Assembly (NCBI GenBank): GCA_023433615.1
Contig: JAEZCJ010000040.1
Location: forward strand, 1 to 42,586
Reading direction: 5' to 3'
Length of the DNA stretch: 42,586 nt
Source: Bacillota bacterium
GTDB taxonomy: Bacteria; Bacillota; Bacilli; Paenibacillales; Paenibacillaceae
Shown here: one piece after another, positions 15,757-23,158 of the stretch
Layout of the letters: each line of letters opens with the position of its first letter
How positions within the stretch are numbered: the first letter of the stretch is position 1
Notes under the pieces: model-generated
What the model saw: the letters and a program-made list of their open reading frames with translations, nothing else
Told to the model about the DNA's origin: nothing
Databases searched by the model: none
Program-made: the position numbers and the translations under genes

Positions 15757-16212
15757 ATGAATCGGATAAGATCGCTGATTTTCATTGCCATGATCCTCAT
15801 TTTGCCGGGATGCGCGTTCATGGACGGCATTCAGCAAGTGGATCAGACACTCGATTACGTGAACGGTGCGACAGCTTATGTGACCGACGCGGCTGCATGG
15901 GCGGAGAGCATTCCGGTTCAGGCCGAACAGGCGATGCTCGTGCCGGAAGCCCGCGATGCGCTCATTCTGAAGCTCGAGGGGATAATGACGGAGATCCAGA
16001 CCTTCAACAATCTCGATGCGCCGGCTGTCGCGCAGCAGCTGCATGAGCAGATCGTCGCGTATAACGAGACTCTGCAGCAGGAAATCGGCGCCTATCTGGA
16101 GAACTTGAAGCAGAACGTGATCGATCCGCTCGCGCTTCAGGATACGCGGATCGTCGAGCTGTTCCAGCAGATTGGGCAGACGATTGGATCGCTCAAGCAA
16201 CTCGGCCAATAG
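15757..16212 (+). CDS. Small lipoprotein, DUF6376-like
   Basis: 151 residues. A hydrophobic signal peptide ends in the lipobox 'LPGC' (Cys at residue 19), so the mature protein should be lipid-anchored on the outer face of the membrane. The rest is helical, Gln/Glu/Ala-rich and lacks enzyme motifs. 'LDYVNGATAYVTDAAAWAES' and 'LDAPAVAQQLHEQIVAYNE' match my memory of Bacillales DUF6376 lipoproteins, whose function is unknown. The ribosome site is TTAGGGGG, roughly 12 bases before the ATG. It is not obviously tied to the uxu operon. Confidence 0.75.
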   Translation: MNRIRSLIFIAMILILPGCAFMDGIQQVDQTLDYVNGATAYVTDAAAWAESIPVQAEQAMLVPEARDALILKLEGIMTEIQTFNNLDAPAVAQQLHEQIVAYNETLQQEIGAYLENLKQNVIDPLALQDTRIVELFQQIGQTIGSLKQLGQ

Positions 16213-16234
16213 GACCGATTGTGATCGCGATGTA

Positions 16235-16248
16235 ATGCTACGTAGCAT
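16235..16248. repeat. 14-bp perfect palindrome ATGCTACGTAGCAT
   Basis: Lies 23 bases after the lipoprotein stop. No T-run follows, so it is not a terminator by itself. The string CGTAGCATAG (16241-16250) also occurs at 12359-12368, upstream of the XRE gene. Confidence 0.6.
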
Positions 16249-16281
16249 AGTCGACGTCGAATCTTGAACGCTGGCGAAAAT

Positions 16282-16390
16282 AGCATAGGCTTCCGATGCG
16301 GCGTTTCTTACGAAACGCTTGAGGTACTCACGTAGTTCTGACTACAAGCATACGCTTCCGATGCTGCGTTTCCTACGGAAACGCTTGAGG
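16282..16390. repeat. Two tandem ~44-bp hairpin-bearing repeats
   Basis: Copy 1 (16282-16324) and copy 2 (16347-16390) share AGCATA-GCTTCCGATGC-GCGTTTC...GAAACGCTTGAGG with few differences. Each contains a hairpin: GCGTTTC-ttac-GAAACGC (16301-16318) and GCGTTTCC-tac-GGAAACGC (16366-16384). The differences include an added compensating pair in copy 2, suggesting the stem is preserved. Between them lies a smaller hairpin, GTAGT-tctg-ACTAC (16332-16345). This may be a genome-dispersed repeat family, since part of it occurs inverted at 12709-12723. Confidence 0.7.
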
Positions 16391-16452
16391 CGCTGACAAT
16401 CGGTCTGATAAATGTGATCGCGAGGCATATTGAAGTGGAAGGAAGGCAAGCC

Positions 16453-16731
16453 ATGAACATTACGGTACGGCATGCGCAGATGACGCACAGCAAGGCGGAC
16501 GGTTATGTGGGCAAAGTGATTTTCGAAGTGGAAGGCCACAAGCACGCTTACGAGATTACGTTGCACAGCAAGAGCACGAAGGATTGGGCATACGGATTGT
16601 TCTACTCCGGGGAATCCGGCAGCGAGGAAGAACTGTACGCCGTCGAAGATTACCTTGAGGAGAATGACGAGGCGTACCTGGCTCTCGTCCAGGCAGCACG
16701 CGACGCATTGCAGCCGTCCGAATCGCAATAG
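16453..16731 (+). CDS. Small hypothetical protein (92 residues)
   Basis: ATG 16453 has AAGGAAGG upstream; an in-frame start at 16414 lacks one. The protein is acidic and compact, with an N-terminal beta-rich half ('GYVGKVIFEVEGHKHAYEITLHSKST') and an acidic helical half ('SEEELYAVEDYLEENDEAYLALVQAARDAL'). No signal peptide, membrane helix or catalytic motif. I do not recognise the family. It is followed by a strong terminator and is probably monocistronic. Confidence 0.75.
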   Translation: MNITVRHAQMTHSKADGYVGKVIFEVEGHKHAYEITLHSKSTKDWAYGLFYSGESGSEEELYAVEDYLEENDEAYLALVQAARDALQPSESQ

Positions 16732-16754
16732 CGATTGCAGGGTACGTCACGCAG

Positions 16755-16796
16755 AAGCTCCCGAATGCGGCAATACGCCGTATGCGGGAGCTTTTT
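16755..16796 (+). terminator. Intrinsic terminator
   Basis: AAGCTCCCG (16755-16763) pairs with CGGGAGCTT (16785-16793), continued inside by ATGCGGC/GCCGTAT pairing, and is followed by a T-run. It closes the small hypothetical gene. Confidence 0.88.
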
Positions 16797-16931
16797 ATCG
16801 CTGTGCAGTCATATCGCGGTAACGAGACGCTTACATTAGGAATGAGTGGATCATGTGCCGTTCTGATTCATGTCGCAGCCGTCACGGGTAAGGAAGGTAG
16901 ACTAGAATGCGATGGAGGGTGATGTAGAAGC

Positions 16932-17327
16932 ATGGACGCCATCGTCGTCAAACGCGCATCGATGCAAGATTCGGACCATGTAAGGGATCTATTGCTGCAA
17001 GCAAGGCTTGACCCTGCCGTCGACAAGAGCCGCGAAGCTACTGATTCGATCGAGGAACAGGATATCGTGCTCGTAGCCGTACAGTGCATGCGCGGCGTGC
17101 TGCATTACTTGGGCTATGCGCAGCTCTGTCCGAGCATGGGGGAGCAGGGCGAGAAATCGTGGTCGCTCGGCGAACTGTTCGTCTTGCCCGACGCAGAGCG
17201 CAGTCGCGTCGAACAGGCGCTGCTGATGGCCGTCACGAAATACGTGAATCGCATGGATGTCGTCGAGACGATCGCGGAGCATAGTCGAAGCGCGATCGCT
17301 CCGTTCCCGTATGCCGAGAATGCTTGA
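16932..17327 (+). CDS. GNAT-like acetyltransferase homologue, short
   Basis: 131 residues. The layout fits a small Gcn5-related acetyltransferase: an N-terminal 'IVVKRASMQDSDHVRDLLLQARL' like the usual opening helix, a central strand 'GYAQL', motif-A-like 'SLGELFVLPDAERSRVEQALLMAVTKYV', and a final 'ETIAEHSR...FPYAENA'. The pyrophosphate loop is degenerate: the usual Q/RxxGxG/A is replaced by 'DAERSRVEQ', with no glycines. Acetyl-CoA binding is therefore doubtful and it may be a binding-only relative. A terminator follows closely. Confidence 0.65.
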   Translation: MDAIVVKRASMQDSDHVRDLLLQARLDPAVDKSREATDSIEEQDIVLVAVQCMRGVLHYLGYAQLCPSMGEQGEKSWSLGELFVLPDAERSRVEQALLMAVTKYVNRMDVVETIAEHSRSAIAPFPYAENA

Positions 17328-17343
17328 ATAGACATGCGTCCCG

Positions 17344-17367
17344 GCCGCCCGCCAAGGGCGGCTTTTT
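17344..17367 (+). terminator. Intrinsic terminator
   Basis: GCCGCCC (17344-17350), 5-base loop, GGGCGGC (17356-17362) and TTTTT, starting 17 bases after the GNAT-like stop. Confidence 0.88.
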
Positions 17368-17527
17368 GCATGAGGCGGGAGGAACGTGTCGATTCATGGC
17401 GAATGATTATAGTGCATGTTCAATAAGGCCGTTAGTCAGCGCTCTAACTGTTTCCGAACCGAAGGAACCACAGACATAATTGGACTTGTTGAACAACCTC
17501 TAACAAGTAGGGAGAGTGGCGTGAAGC

Positions 17528-19384
17528 ATGCTGAACTGGCTGGGCAAGGCGCTAGATTTGACCGCAACGATCGTCGTATTGGCCATTCCTGTAGGCGTAG
17601 CCGGACTATACCTCTGGGATCGATATATGCAGAAGCAGCACTCCATTCTGAAGACGCATCCGATCGTCGGACGATTCCGCTATGTCTTCGAGATGCTGGG
17701 GCCGGAGCTTCGCCAATACTTCATCTGGGGAGATAAGGAAGGCCGCCCGATCGACCGGGACACGCAGGGGTACATCGCGAAGGCAGGCAAGTACGGTTCG
17801 ACGGTCATCGGATTCGGCTCGCGCAGAGATTTCTCGCAGGAGGGCTTCTTCCTGAGCAATGCGATGTTCCCTCGCAATATGGATGAGCTGGCGGTGGATC
17901 AATCGCGTCCGATTACGACGACATATAAGTATCAGATCATGAAGGAAGGCCTCGTCTCCCGCAAGGAGAAAAGGTACCAGACGACCGCGCTGCCCTGGCT
18001 GCTCGATGACCGGCATGCGGTCGTAATCGGTGCGTACAACAAGGTCAGACAGCCCTATCATGCAAAGGGCTTCATCGGCATATCGGCGATGAGCTTCGGA
18101 TCGCTCTCGGACCATGCGGTCATGGCGCTCGCGCAAGGCAGCGCCATTGCATCCGGCAGCTGGATGAATACGGGCGAGGGCGGGATCTCGCCCTATCATT
18201 TATCCAAAGTCTATGAGCTGCTGGACGGCGGACGTGCCGTGGCGCCCGCGCAGCCGGAGGAAGCGGCCGTCTACGCGCTGCTTCAGAAGCGCAGGCTCGT
18301 CTCCAACTTCGAGATCGCCAAAGCGTTCTCCAATCTTGAATACGATTCGATGGATGTGTTCGAGCTTGACCGGAACCCTTATGTACAAGCCGCCGAACGG
18401 CTGGCTGCCGCCGGCACGGTGGTGCGCAAAGAGACGGACTTGATCTATCAGGTCGGCTCCGCCAAGAACGGCGCCAGGCGGGATGAGCTGGGAACGTTCG
18501 ACGACGAGATGTTCAAGGTGACCGCTGGCCGTCCGGAGGTGAAGCTGATCGAGGTGAAGCTCGCGCAGGGCGCCAAGGTACGCGGAGGCAAGCTGCCGAA
18601 GAGCAAGCTGACGCCGATGATCCGGCGAATTCGCGGCATTCCGATGGACTGGGACCGCGATGTGGAGTCGCCGAATCGCTTCACGGACTTCAACGACATG
18701 CCGTCGCTGTTCGCCTTCATCGAGAAGCTTCGGGACTTATCCGGCAAGCCGGTCGGCATCAAGATCGTGGCTGGCAGCGAGATGGCCGTCGAGGAACTGG
18801 CTGCGCATATGCTGGAGACCGGCAGCGGTCCGGACTTCATTACGGTCGACGGCGGCGAAGGTGGCACCGGCGCGACCTATATGGAGATGGCGGATTCGCT
18901 CGGCTTGCCGCTCTACTCCGCGCTGCTCATCGTCGACAATACGCTGCGGCGATACGGCGTCCGCGACAGAGTGAAAGTGTTCGCAAGCGGGATGCTGGCG
19001 ACGGCAGACAAAATGGCCGTTGCGCTGGCCTTCGGGGCCGACCTGATCAATGTGGCGCGGGCGGCCATGAATACGATCGGCTGCATCAATGCCTTGAAGT
19101 GCAACACCAACGAGTGCCCGACCGGCGTTACGAGCCATAAGCCGGAGCTGAAGCAAGGGCTCGTCATCGAGGAGAAACGATTCCGTACGGCGAATTACAT
19201 CGCGACGCTGCGGGAGGGCGTGTTCATGCTGGCAGCGTCCTGCGGGCTGGAATCGCCGGTCCAATTCGCAAGGGAGCACGTGACCTTCAAGGACAGGAAT
19301 GCTGTTACGACGCGGATGGATCGGTTGTCGCCCTACCCGGCTGCTTCGGATGCGCAGCCGATTCAGATCGTCAAGACGTCTTAA
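17528..19384 (+). CDS. Glutamate-synthase-like FMN protein (YerD-like) with an insertion
   Basis: 618 residues, longer than B. subtilis YerD (about 525 by memory). An N-terminal membrane helix (~8-30) anchors the protein. The rest matches the glutamate synthase FMN/2-oxoglutarate domain: 'ISAMSFGSLS', 'NTGEGGISPYHL', 'LAQGAKVRGGKLP', 'GIKIVAGSE', 'ITVDGGEGGTGA' and a C-x5-C-x4-C cluster ('CINALKCNTNECPTGV') that holds a 3Fe-4S centre in true GltS. The glutaminase domain is absent, so the electron donor and ammonia source differ from GltAB. Residues ~228-303 are an extra block between 'SPYHL' and 'DLIYQVG', where relatives usually have a short Gly-rich link. The physiological reaction of this family is unknown. 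Confidence 0.87.
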   Translation: MLNWLGKALDLTATIVVLAIPVGVAGLYLWDRYMQKQHSILKTHPIVGRFRYVFEMLGPELRQYFIWGDKEGRPIDRDTQGYIAKAGKYGSTVIGFGSRRDFSQEGFFLSNAMFPRNMDELAVDQSRPITTTYKYQIMKEGLVSRKEKRYQTTALPWLLDDRHAVVIGAYNKVRQPYHAKGFIGISAMSFGSLSDHAVMALAQGSAIASGSWMNTGEGGISPYHLSKVYELLDGGRAVAPAQPEEAAVYALLQKRRLVSNFEIAKAFSNLEYDSMDVFELDRNPYVQAAERLAAAGTVVRKETDLIYQVGSAKNGARRDELGTFDDEMFKVTAGRPEVKLIEVKLAQGAKVRGGKLPKSKLTPMIRRIRGIPMDWDRDVESPNRFTDFNDMPSLFAFIEKLRDLSGKPVGIKIVAGSEMAVEELAAHMLETGSGPDFITVDGGEGGTGATYMEMADSLGLPLYSALLIVDNTLRRYGVRDRVKVFASGMLATADKMAVALAFGADLINVARAAMNTIGCINALKCNTNECPTGVTSHKPELKQGLVIEEKRFRTANYIATLREGVFMLAASCGLESPVQFAREHVTFKDRNAVTTRMDRLSPYPAASDAQPIQIVKTS

Positions 19385-19451
19385 CTTCCGATGGGCGTGT
19401 ATCGCTCAGGCCGCAAATGGGGTAAGATGGGACGAGGAGGGTGATCCTGGC

Positions 19452-19808
19452 ATGACGAATTCAAGCAGCAGCGGACAGGCATTGCCGCCGAAGACCTGCA
19501 CGATCGATCGGTTAATAACGGTACAGGCAGACATCGACCGCGTGCTTGCCGGCACGAAGACGGCGACGCGGCGCAACGGACGCTACGCGGATGCGGGCGA
19601 AGTGATGACGCTCCACGGTCGTTCGTATGTCATCGAGCGCGTCTATGAGCAGACGCTAGGCGAACTGACGGATGAACACGCGAAGCAGGAGGGATATTCG
19701 GACGTGGAAGCTTATAAGCAGGCGATCTTGTCCTTCCATCCGGGGATGCCTTGGCTCCCGCACATGCGTGTATGGGTGCATGAATTTCAACCTGTATCAG
19801 ACCAATAA
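19452..19808 (+). CDS. ASCH-domain protein
   Basis: 118 residues from ATG 19452 (ribosome site GGAGGGTGAT). The pattern 'LAGTKTATRRNGRY', then 'GEVMTLHGRSYVIERVYEQTLGELTDEHAKQEGY' and a terminal 'RVWVHEF' is typical of the ASCH fold, a PUA-like beta barrel. ASCH proteins are linked to RNA or modified-nucleoside binding; one group hydrolyses acetylcytidine. The substrate here is not evident. A small gene follows 18 bases later and is probably cotranscribed. Confidence 0.75.
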   Translation: MTNSSSSGQALPPKTCTIDRLITVQADIDRVLAGTKTATRRNGRYADAGEVMTLHGRSYVIERVYEQTLGELTDEHAKQEGYSDVEAYKQAILSFHPGMPWLPHMRVWVHEFQPVSDQ

Positions 19809-19826
19809 CGAGCTGGAGTGAATAAC

Positions 19827-20105
19827 GTGACGGAACAGATTAACGAGCAGGAATTGATCGCGTACATTGCCGGCGAGACGAACCTTGATACCGGCCGCAT
19901 CGCGCTCGTGCTGAAGCATGAGCAGGCATTCATCGACAAAGCGCAGGCGAATGCCAAGGGCGAAGTCGAGATCGACAGCGATGAGCTGGTCGATTACATC
20001 TTGAGCCGTAAGGATGTCGGCTTGAACGAGCTTCAAGTGGAGCAGGTGCTGGACAGCGAGATGGATTACCTCACGGAACGAGGGCTGGCCGGTTACGAAG
20101 ACTAA
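19827..20105 (+). CDS. Small acidic protein with an internal helical duplication
   Basis: 92 residues from GTG 19827; GGAG lies eight bases upstream, and GTG 19818 is an alternative. The protein appears to be two copies of one ~31-residue helical unit: residues 9-38 ('ELIAYI...VLKHEQAFIDK') and 53-83 ('ELVDYI...VLDSEMDYLTE'), each with E-L-[IV]-x-Y-I and V-L-x(3)-E. It is probably soluble. I do not recognise a named family or function. A strong hairpin terminator follows 5 bases after the stop. Confidence 0.7.
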   Translation: MTEQINEQELIAYIAGETNLDTGRIALVLKHEQAFIDKAQANAKGEVEIDSDELVDYILSRKDVGLNELQVEQVLDSEMDYLTERGLAGYED

Positions 20106-20110
20106 GCGAG

Positions 20111-20149
20111 CACGAAGAAAGAGCCGCGTTCTGCGGCTCTTTCTTCGTG
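20111..20149 (+). terminator. Long perfect stem-loop terminator
   Basis: CACGAAGAAAGAGCCGC (20111-20127) and its exact complement (20133-20149) form a 17-bp stem with a 5-base loop; the 3' arm carries the T-rich run. The methyltransferase ribosome site (GGGAGGGGG) begins at the very edge of this stem, so read-through transcripts would present it next to the hairpin. Confidence 0.75.
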
Positions 20150-20166
20150 GGGAGGGGGACGAGTGC

Positions 20167-20754
20167 ATGATCGGTAACGGTGGCGGCTGGATAGACTTGG
20201 TCAGCGGCAGCATCGCCTGCATGGCGCTGCTCGCGGTTCTGTCGATCGTCTATCGCAGCTGGCGCAACGGGATTGCGCCGATGCCGGCTTCCGCACCTGT
20301 GCGCAGGCAGACGGCAGAGCTGCTCCGCCAGCTTCCGGCAGGCGGCTCGGTCGTGGAAGCAGGCTCCGGCTGGGGGACGCTGCTGCTGCACGTTAAGCGG
20401 CATTGTCCGGACTTGGCACAGATCGTCGGCATCGAGAATTCGCTCGTCCCCTACGCGGTGTCGAGAACAGCTGTACGGATGGATCGGCTCATGATGCGCA
20501 AGCATCCGAAGACCGCATCGATCGCGATTCTGCGAACGGACCTGTATGCGCATGACTATGCGCAGGCTGACGCGGTCGTCTGCTATCTATACCCCGGCGC
20601 CATGGACAGGCTCGGTCCGATCTTGGCAGAGCAGCTGAAGCCGGGAAGCCATGTGCTTAGCATCTGCTTCGCGATTCCAGGCTGGCGGCCGGAACGCGTC
20701 GTAACGTGCCGTGACCTGTATCGGACGCCGATCTATTGCTATCGAGTCGGCTGA
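20167..20754 (+). CDS. Membrane-anchored SAM methyltransferase, FAM173/ATPSCKMT-like
   Basis: 195 residues. One N-terminal membrane helix (~10-29) precedes a class I methyltransferase fold. Motif I is 'VVEAGSGWGTLLLHV' (residues 62-76), followed by 'VGIENSLVPYAVSR' and 'YAQADAVVCYLYPGAMDRL', then 'LKPGSHVLSICFAIPGWRPERVV'. The anchor plus the 'YL.P...L.P.L...LKPG..V.S..F.IPGW.P' ending resembles the FAM173 family, whose eukaryotic members methylate a lysine of the ATP synthase c subunit. That relationship is inferred by eye; the bacterial substrate is unknown. The start has GGGAGGGGG eight bases upstream. The gene converges on pepT. Confidence 0.75.
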   Translation: MIGNGGGWIDLVSGSIACMALLAVLSIVYRSWRNGIAPMPASAPVRRQTAELLRQLPAGGSVVEAGSGWGTLLLHVKRHCPDLAQIVGIENSLVPYAVSRTAVRMDRLMMRKHPKTASIAILRTDLYAHDYAQADAVVCYLYPGAMDRLGPILAEQLKPGSHVLSICFAIPGWRPERVVTCRDLYRTPIYCYRVG

Positions 20755-20772
20755 CGACAGCCGAAGCGCAGG

Positions 20773-22005
20773 TTAGCCCTTACGCTCGAAGCCCTTTACG
20801 ATCGCGATGACCGTCTCTACGGATCGAAGCATCACGTCTGCCGAAGCGTATTCGAACCGGCCATGGAAGTTCTCGCCGCCCGTGAACAGATTCGGCGTAG
20901 GCAGCCCCATGTAGGACAGCTGCGAGCCGTCCGTCCCGCCTCGTATCGGCTTGATGACGGGCTCGATGCCGAGCGATTTCATCGCGTCATAAGCGATATC
21001 GACGATCTCGCGTACCGGCTCGATCTTCTCGCGCATGTTGTAATACTGATCCTTCATCTCCAACCCGATCCGATCCTCGCCGTACGCCTGTTTCAGTTCG
21101 TTGACGATTCCTTCGATGAAGGCTTTGCGCGCAAGGAACTTCTCCTTGTCGAAATCCCGAATGATGTACTGCAGCTTCGCTTCCTCCACGCCCCCTTGCA
21201 GGGAGATCAAGTGATAGAAGCCCTCATAGCCTTCCGTATGCTCCGGCGCTTCCCCCTGGGGCAGCTTGGCGTGCAATTCCATCGCGATCTTCGACGCGTG
21301 GACCATCTTTCCCTTGGCCGTTCCGGGGTGGACGTTCTTGCCGCGGATCGTAATCTTCGCCATGGCGGCATTGAAGCTCTCGTACTCCAACTCGCCTAGC
21401 GGCCCGCCATCCACCGTATATGCGCATGAAGCGCCGAATGCCGCGACATCGAATCGATGCGGACCGCGGCCGATCTCCTCGTCAGGAGTGAACGCGACGC
21501 GTACCTTGCCGCGGCGTATGGACGGTTCGCGGATCAACCGCGCCATCGCCGTCATGATGATCGCGATGCCGGCTTTGTTATCGGCGCCAAGCAGCGTCTT
21601 GCCGTCCGTCGTAACGAGCGTATGGCCTGCGTATTTCGCCAATTCCGGGAAATCGTTCGGCGACAGCACCACGCGAGGATCGGCGTTCAAGACGATGTCT
21701 TGTCCGTCATAGCGGCGGATGATCTGCGGATTGACGCCTGCGCCCGTGAAGTCGGTCGCCGTGTCGAGATGGGCAAGGAAGCCGATCGTGGGCACAGCCT
21801 TGTCCGTGTTCGCAGGCAGCGTAGCCATGACATAGCCGTTCTCATCCAGCGTGATCTCCGACATGCCGATCGCTTGCAGCTCGTCAACGAGCATGCGTGC
21901 AAGCGTCAATTGCCCTGGCGTGGAAGGGCAGGTCTCGCTGTCGGCATTCGATTGCGTATCGACCTGGACGTAACGCGTGAAGCGCTGCAGCATTTCGTCT
22001 AACAT
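20773..22005 (-). CDS. pepT: Peptidase T (tripeptidase)
   Basis: 410 residues from ATG 22005, the normal PepT length; the longer frame to 22065 only adds sequence overlapping gerC. M20 metallopeptidase motifs are present: 'FLAHLDTATDF' (zinc His/Asp), 'LLGADNKAGIAIIM', 'FTPDEEIGRG' (catalytic Glu pair), 'YTVDGGPLGELEYESFNAA' and 'PIRGGTDGSQLS'. It removes the N-terminal residue of tripeptides in the cytosol. Its ribosome site (AAAGGAAAGAAG) lies in the last codons of the germination gene gerC, with only 7 bases between the genes, so it probably rides on the germination operon transcript. Confidence 0.95.
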   Translation of the reverse strand: MLDEMLQRFTRYVQVDTQSNADSETCPSTPGQLTLARMLVDELQAIGMSEITLDENGYVMATLPANTDKAVPTIGFLAHLDTATDFTGAGVNPQIIRRYDGQDIVLNADPRVVLSPNDFPELAKYAGHTLVTTDGKTLLGADNKAGIAIIMTAMARLIREPSIRRGKVRVAFTPDEEIGRGPHRFDVAAFGASCAYTVDGGPLGELEYESFNAAMAKITIRGKNVHPGTAKGKMVHASKIAMELHAKLPQGEAPEHTEGYEGFYHLISLQGGVEEAKLQYIIRDFDKEKFLARKAFIEGIVNELKQAYGEDRIGLEMKDQYYNMREKIEPVREIVDIAYDAMKSLGIEPVIKPIRGGTDGSQLSYMGLPTPNLFTGGENFHGRFEYASADVMLRSVETVIAIVKGFERKG

Positions 22006-22012
22006 GACAACG

Positions 22013-23158
22013 TCACTTCTTTCCTTTGTATTTGCCGGAGTGCTCGATATCGATATGGACGTCAACGCGGCTAAGCGAATTTGTGTTCAGAGGAAACGGC
22101 TTGGTCTTCATCAGCCGCTTGAACGCGGCAGGATTGTCGCGATAGAGCTGCTCGCTTAACCGGTAGACGTCGATATTGTTGCGGACGCAGGTCTCGAACG
22201 TTGCGAGTACCTCGTCTCGTACGCTTGCCTCCGCAAGAGCCCCCAAATGCTTATCATGCGTATCGATCCACGATCCGCCGATATTGCCTTTAAGCCGGAT
22301 GGAAATCACGAACTTTACGTCAGAGCCACTTACGGTAGGGTGAATCGAATATTTCAACCCATACAAGTTCACCACGGCGGTCGGCTTCCCTTCGATCGGG
22401 ACGTTGATGGACTCGATGTCGAGCCGTTTGTTGATCCATCTGGCACCGATCAGTTCCTCCTCGGATATCCAGCCGGCGTAACGCTTGTCGTTGAAGAAGT
22501 AAGCGCCGTTTACGCGGAACATCGGTTTCAGTCGCTTGTCCTCGCTCCAGGATCGCTTGTCGATCGCAAGCGACGGCAGGTAAGCGGAATAGCCGGGTTC
22601 GTTCATGGCCGCCAGGAACTTGAAGTCATGGAGAGGCACGATATAGGGGCGCTGGGTATAATATTTGATCGGCCTGGCCAGCAGTGACTCGAGCGGCGAG
22701 AAGTTCACCAGGGACTTGACGCTCAGTATGTCGGCGAGATTCTCTTTCGTCCCGAACACATGAATATTATACCGGATTTCGCGAGATCGGTTAACCGTAT
22801 CGGTTACCTCCCTGAGCTTATCCAGCTTAATGATGTTATCCGATACGACTATAGCGCTGACATGGCCCCAGAATAATCGCAGCTGCGACGTCCCATAGAG
22901 ATCTGCGAATGCCTCGAGAACGGTCGTGCCTTCGCCTCGCCCGATCCAGACCGGGATATTCTTGCCAGGCTCGCCGCTTTCCCGCCTCGCTACATTCGCG
23001 AAGTTGAGAATCTGAACATAGGCTTTGTATTTTCCGTCTGCATAGTCGAGGCCGATGGCGGTAATGTAGGCTAACGATTGGATTTCATTGGAGCCCCAGC
23101 AGCCGCCCAGGAGCGGAAGCAAGAGGAGGAGCATCATCACACGCTGTTTCTTCATCAT
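22013..23158 (-). CDS. Ger(x)C-family spore germination lipoprotein (C subunit)
   Basis: 381 residues. Signal peptide with lipobox 'LGGC' (Cys20), then 'WGSNEIQSLAYITAIGLDY', the standard GerAC opening. Further family marks are 'RRSGEPG'-like 'ARRESGEPGKNIPVWIGRGEGTT', 'LRLFWGHVSAIVVS' and the C-terminal 'YRDNPAAFKRL' region. It is the outer-face lipoprotein of a GerA-type nutrient receptor in the spore inner membrane. Its start overlaps the end of the A subunit by 4 bases (ATGA). Confidence 0.94.
   Translation of the reverse strand: MMKKQRVMMLLLLLPLLGGCWGSNEIQSLAYITAIGLDYADGKYKAYVQILNFANVARRESGEPGKNIPVWIGRGEGTTVLEAFADLYGTSQLRLFWGHVSAIVVSDNIIKLDKLREVTDTVNRSREIRYNIHVFGTKENLADILSVKSLVNFSPLESLLARPIKYYTQRPYIVPLHDFKFLAAMNEPGYSAYLPSLAIDKRSWSEDKRLKPMFRVNGAYFFNDKRYAGWISEEELIGARWINKRLDIESINVPIEGKPTAVVNLYGLKYSIHPTVSGSDVKFVISIRLKGNIGGSWIDTHDKHLGALAEASVRDEVLATFETCVRNNIDVYRLSEQLYRDNPAAFKRLMKTKPFPLNTNSLSRVDVHIDIEHSGKYKGKK

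Noticed and set aside
16282..16390. Possible CRISPR array
   Set aside because: Only two copies, imperfect, with one 22-base gap holding its own hairpin, and no cas genes anywhere in the window.
17416..17736. Plus-strand frame of 106 codons before and inside the glutamate-synthase-like gene
   Set aside because: Runs out of frame through the start of a well-supported gene and has no ribosome site or recognisable motif.
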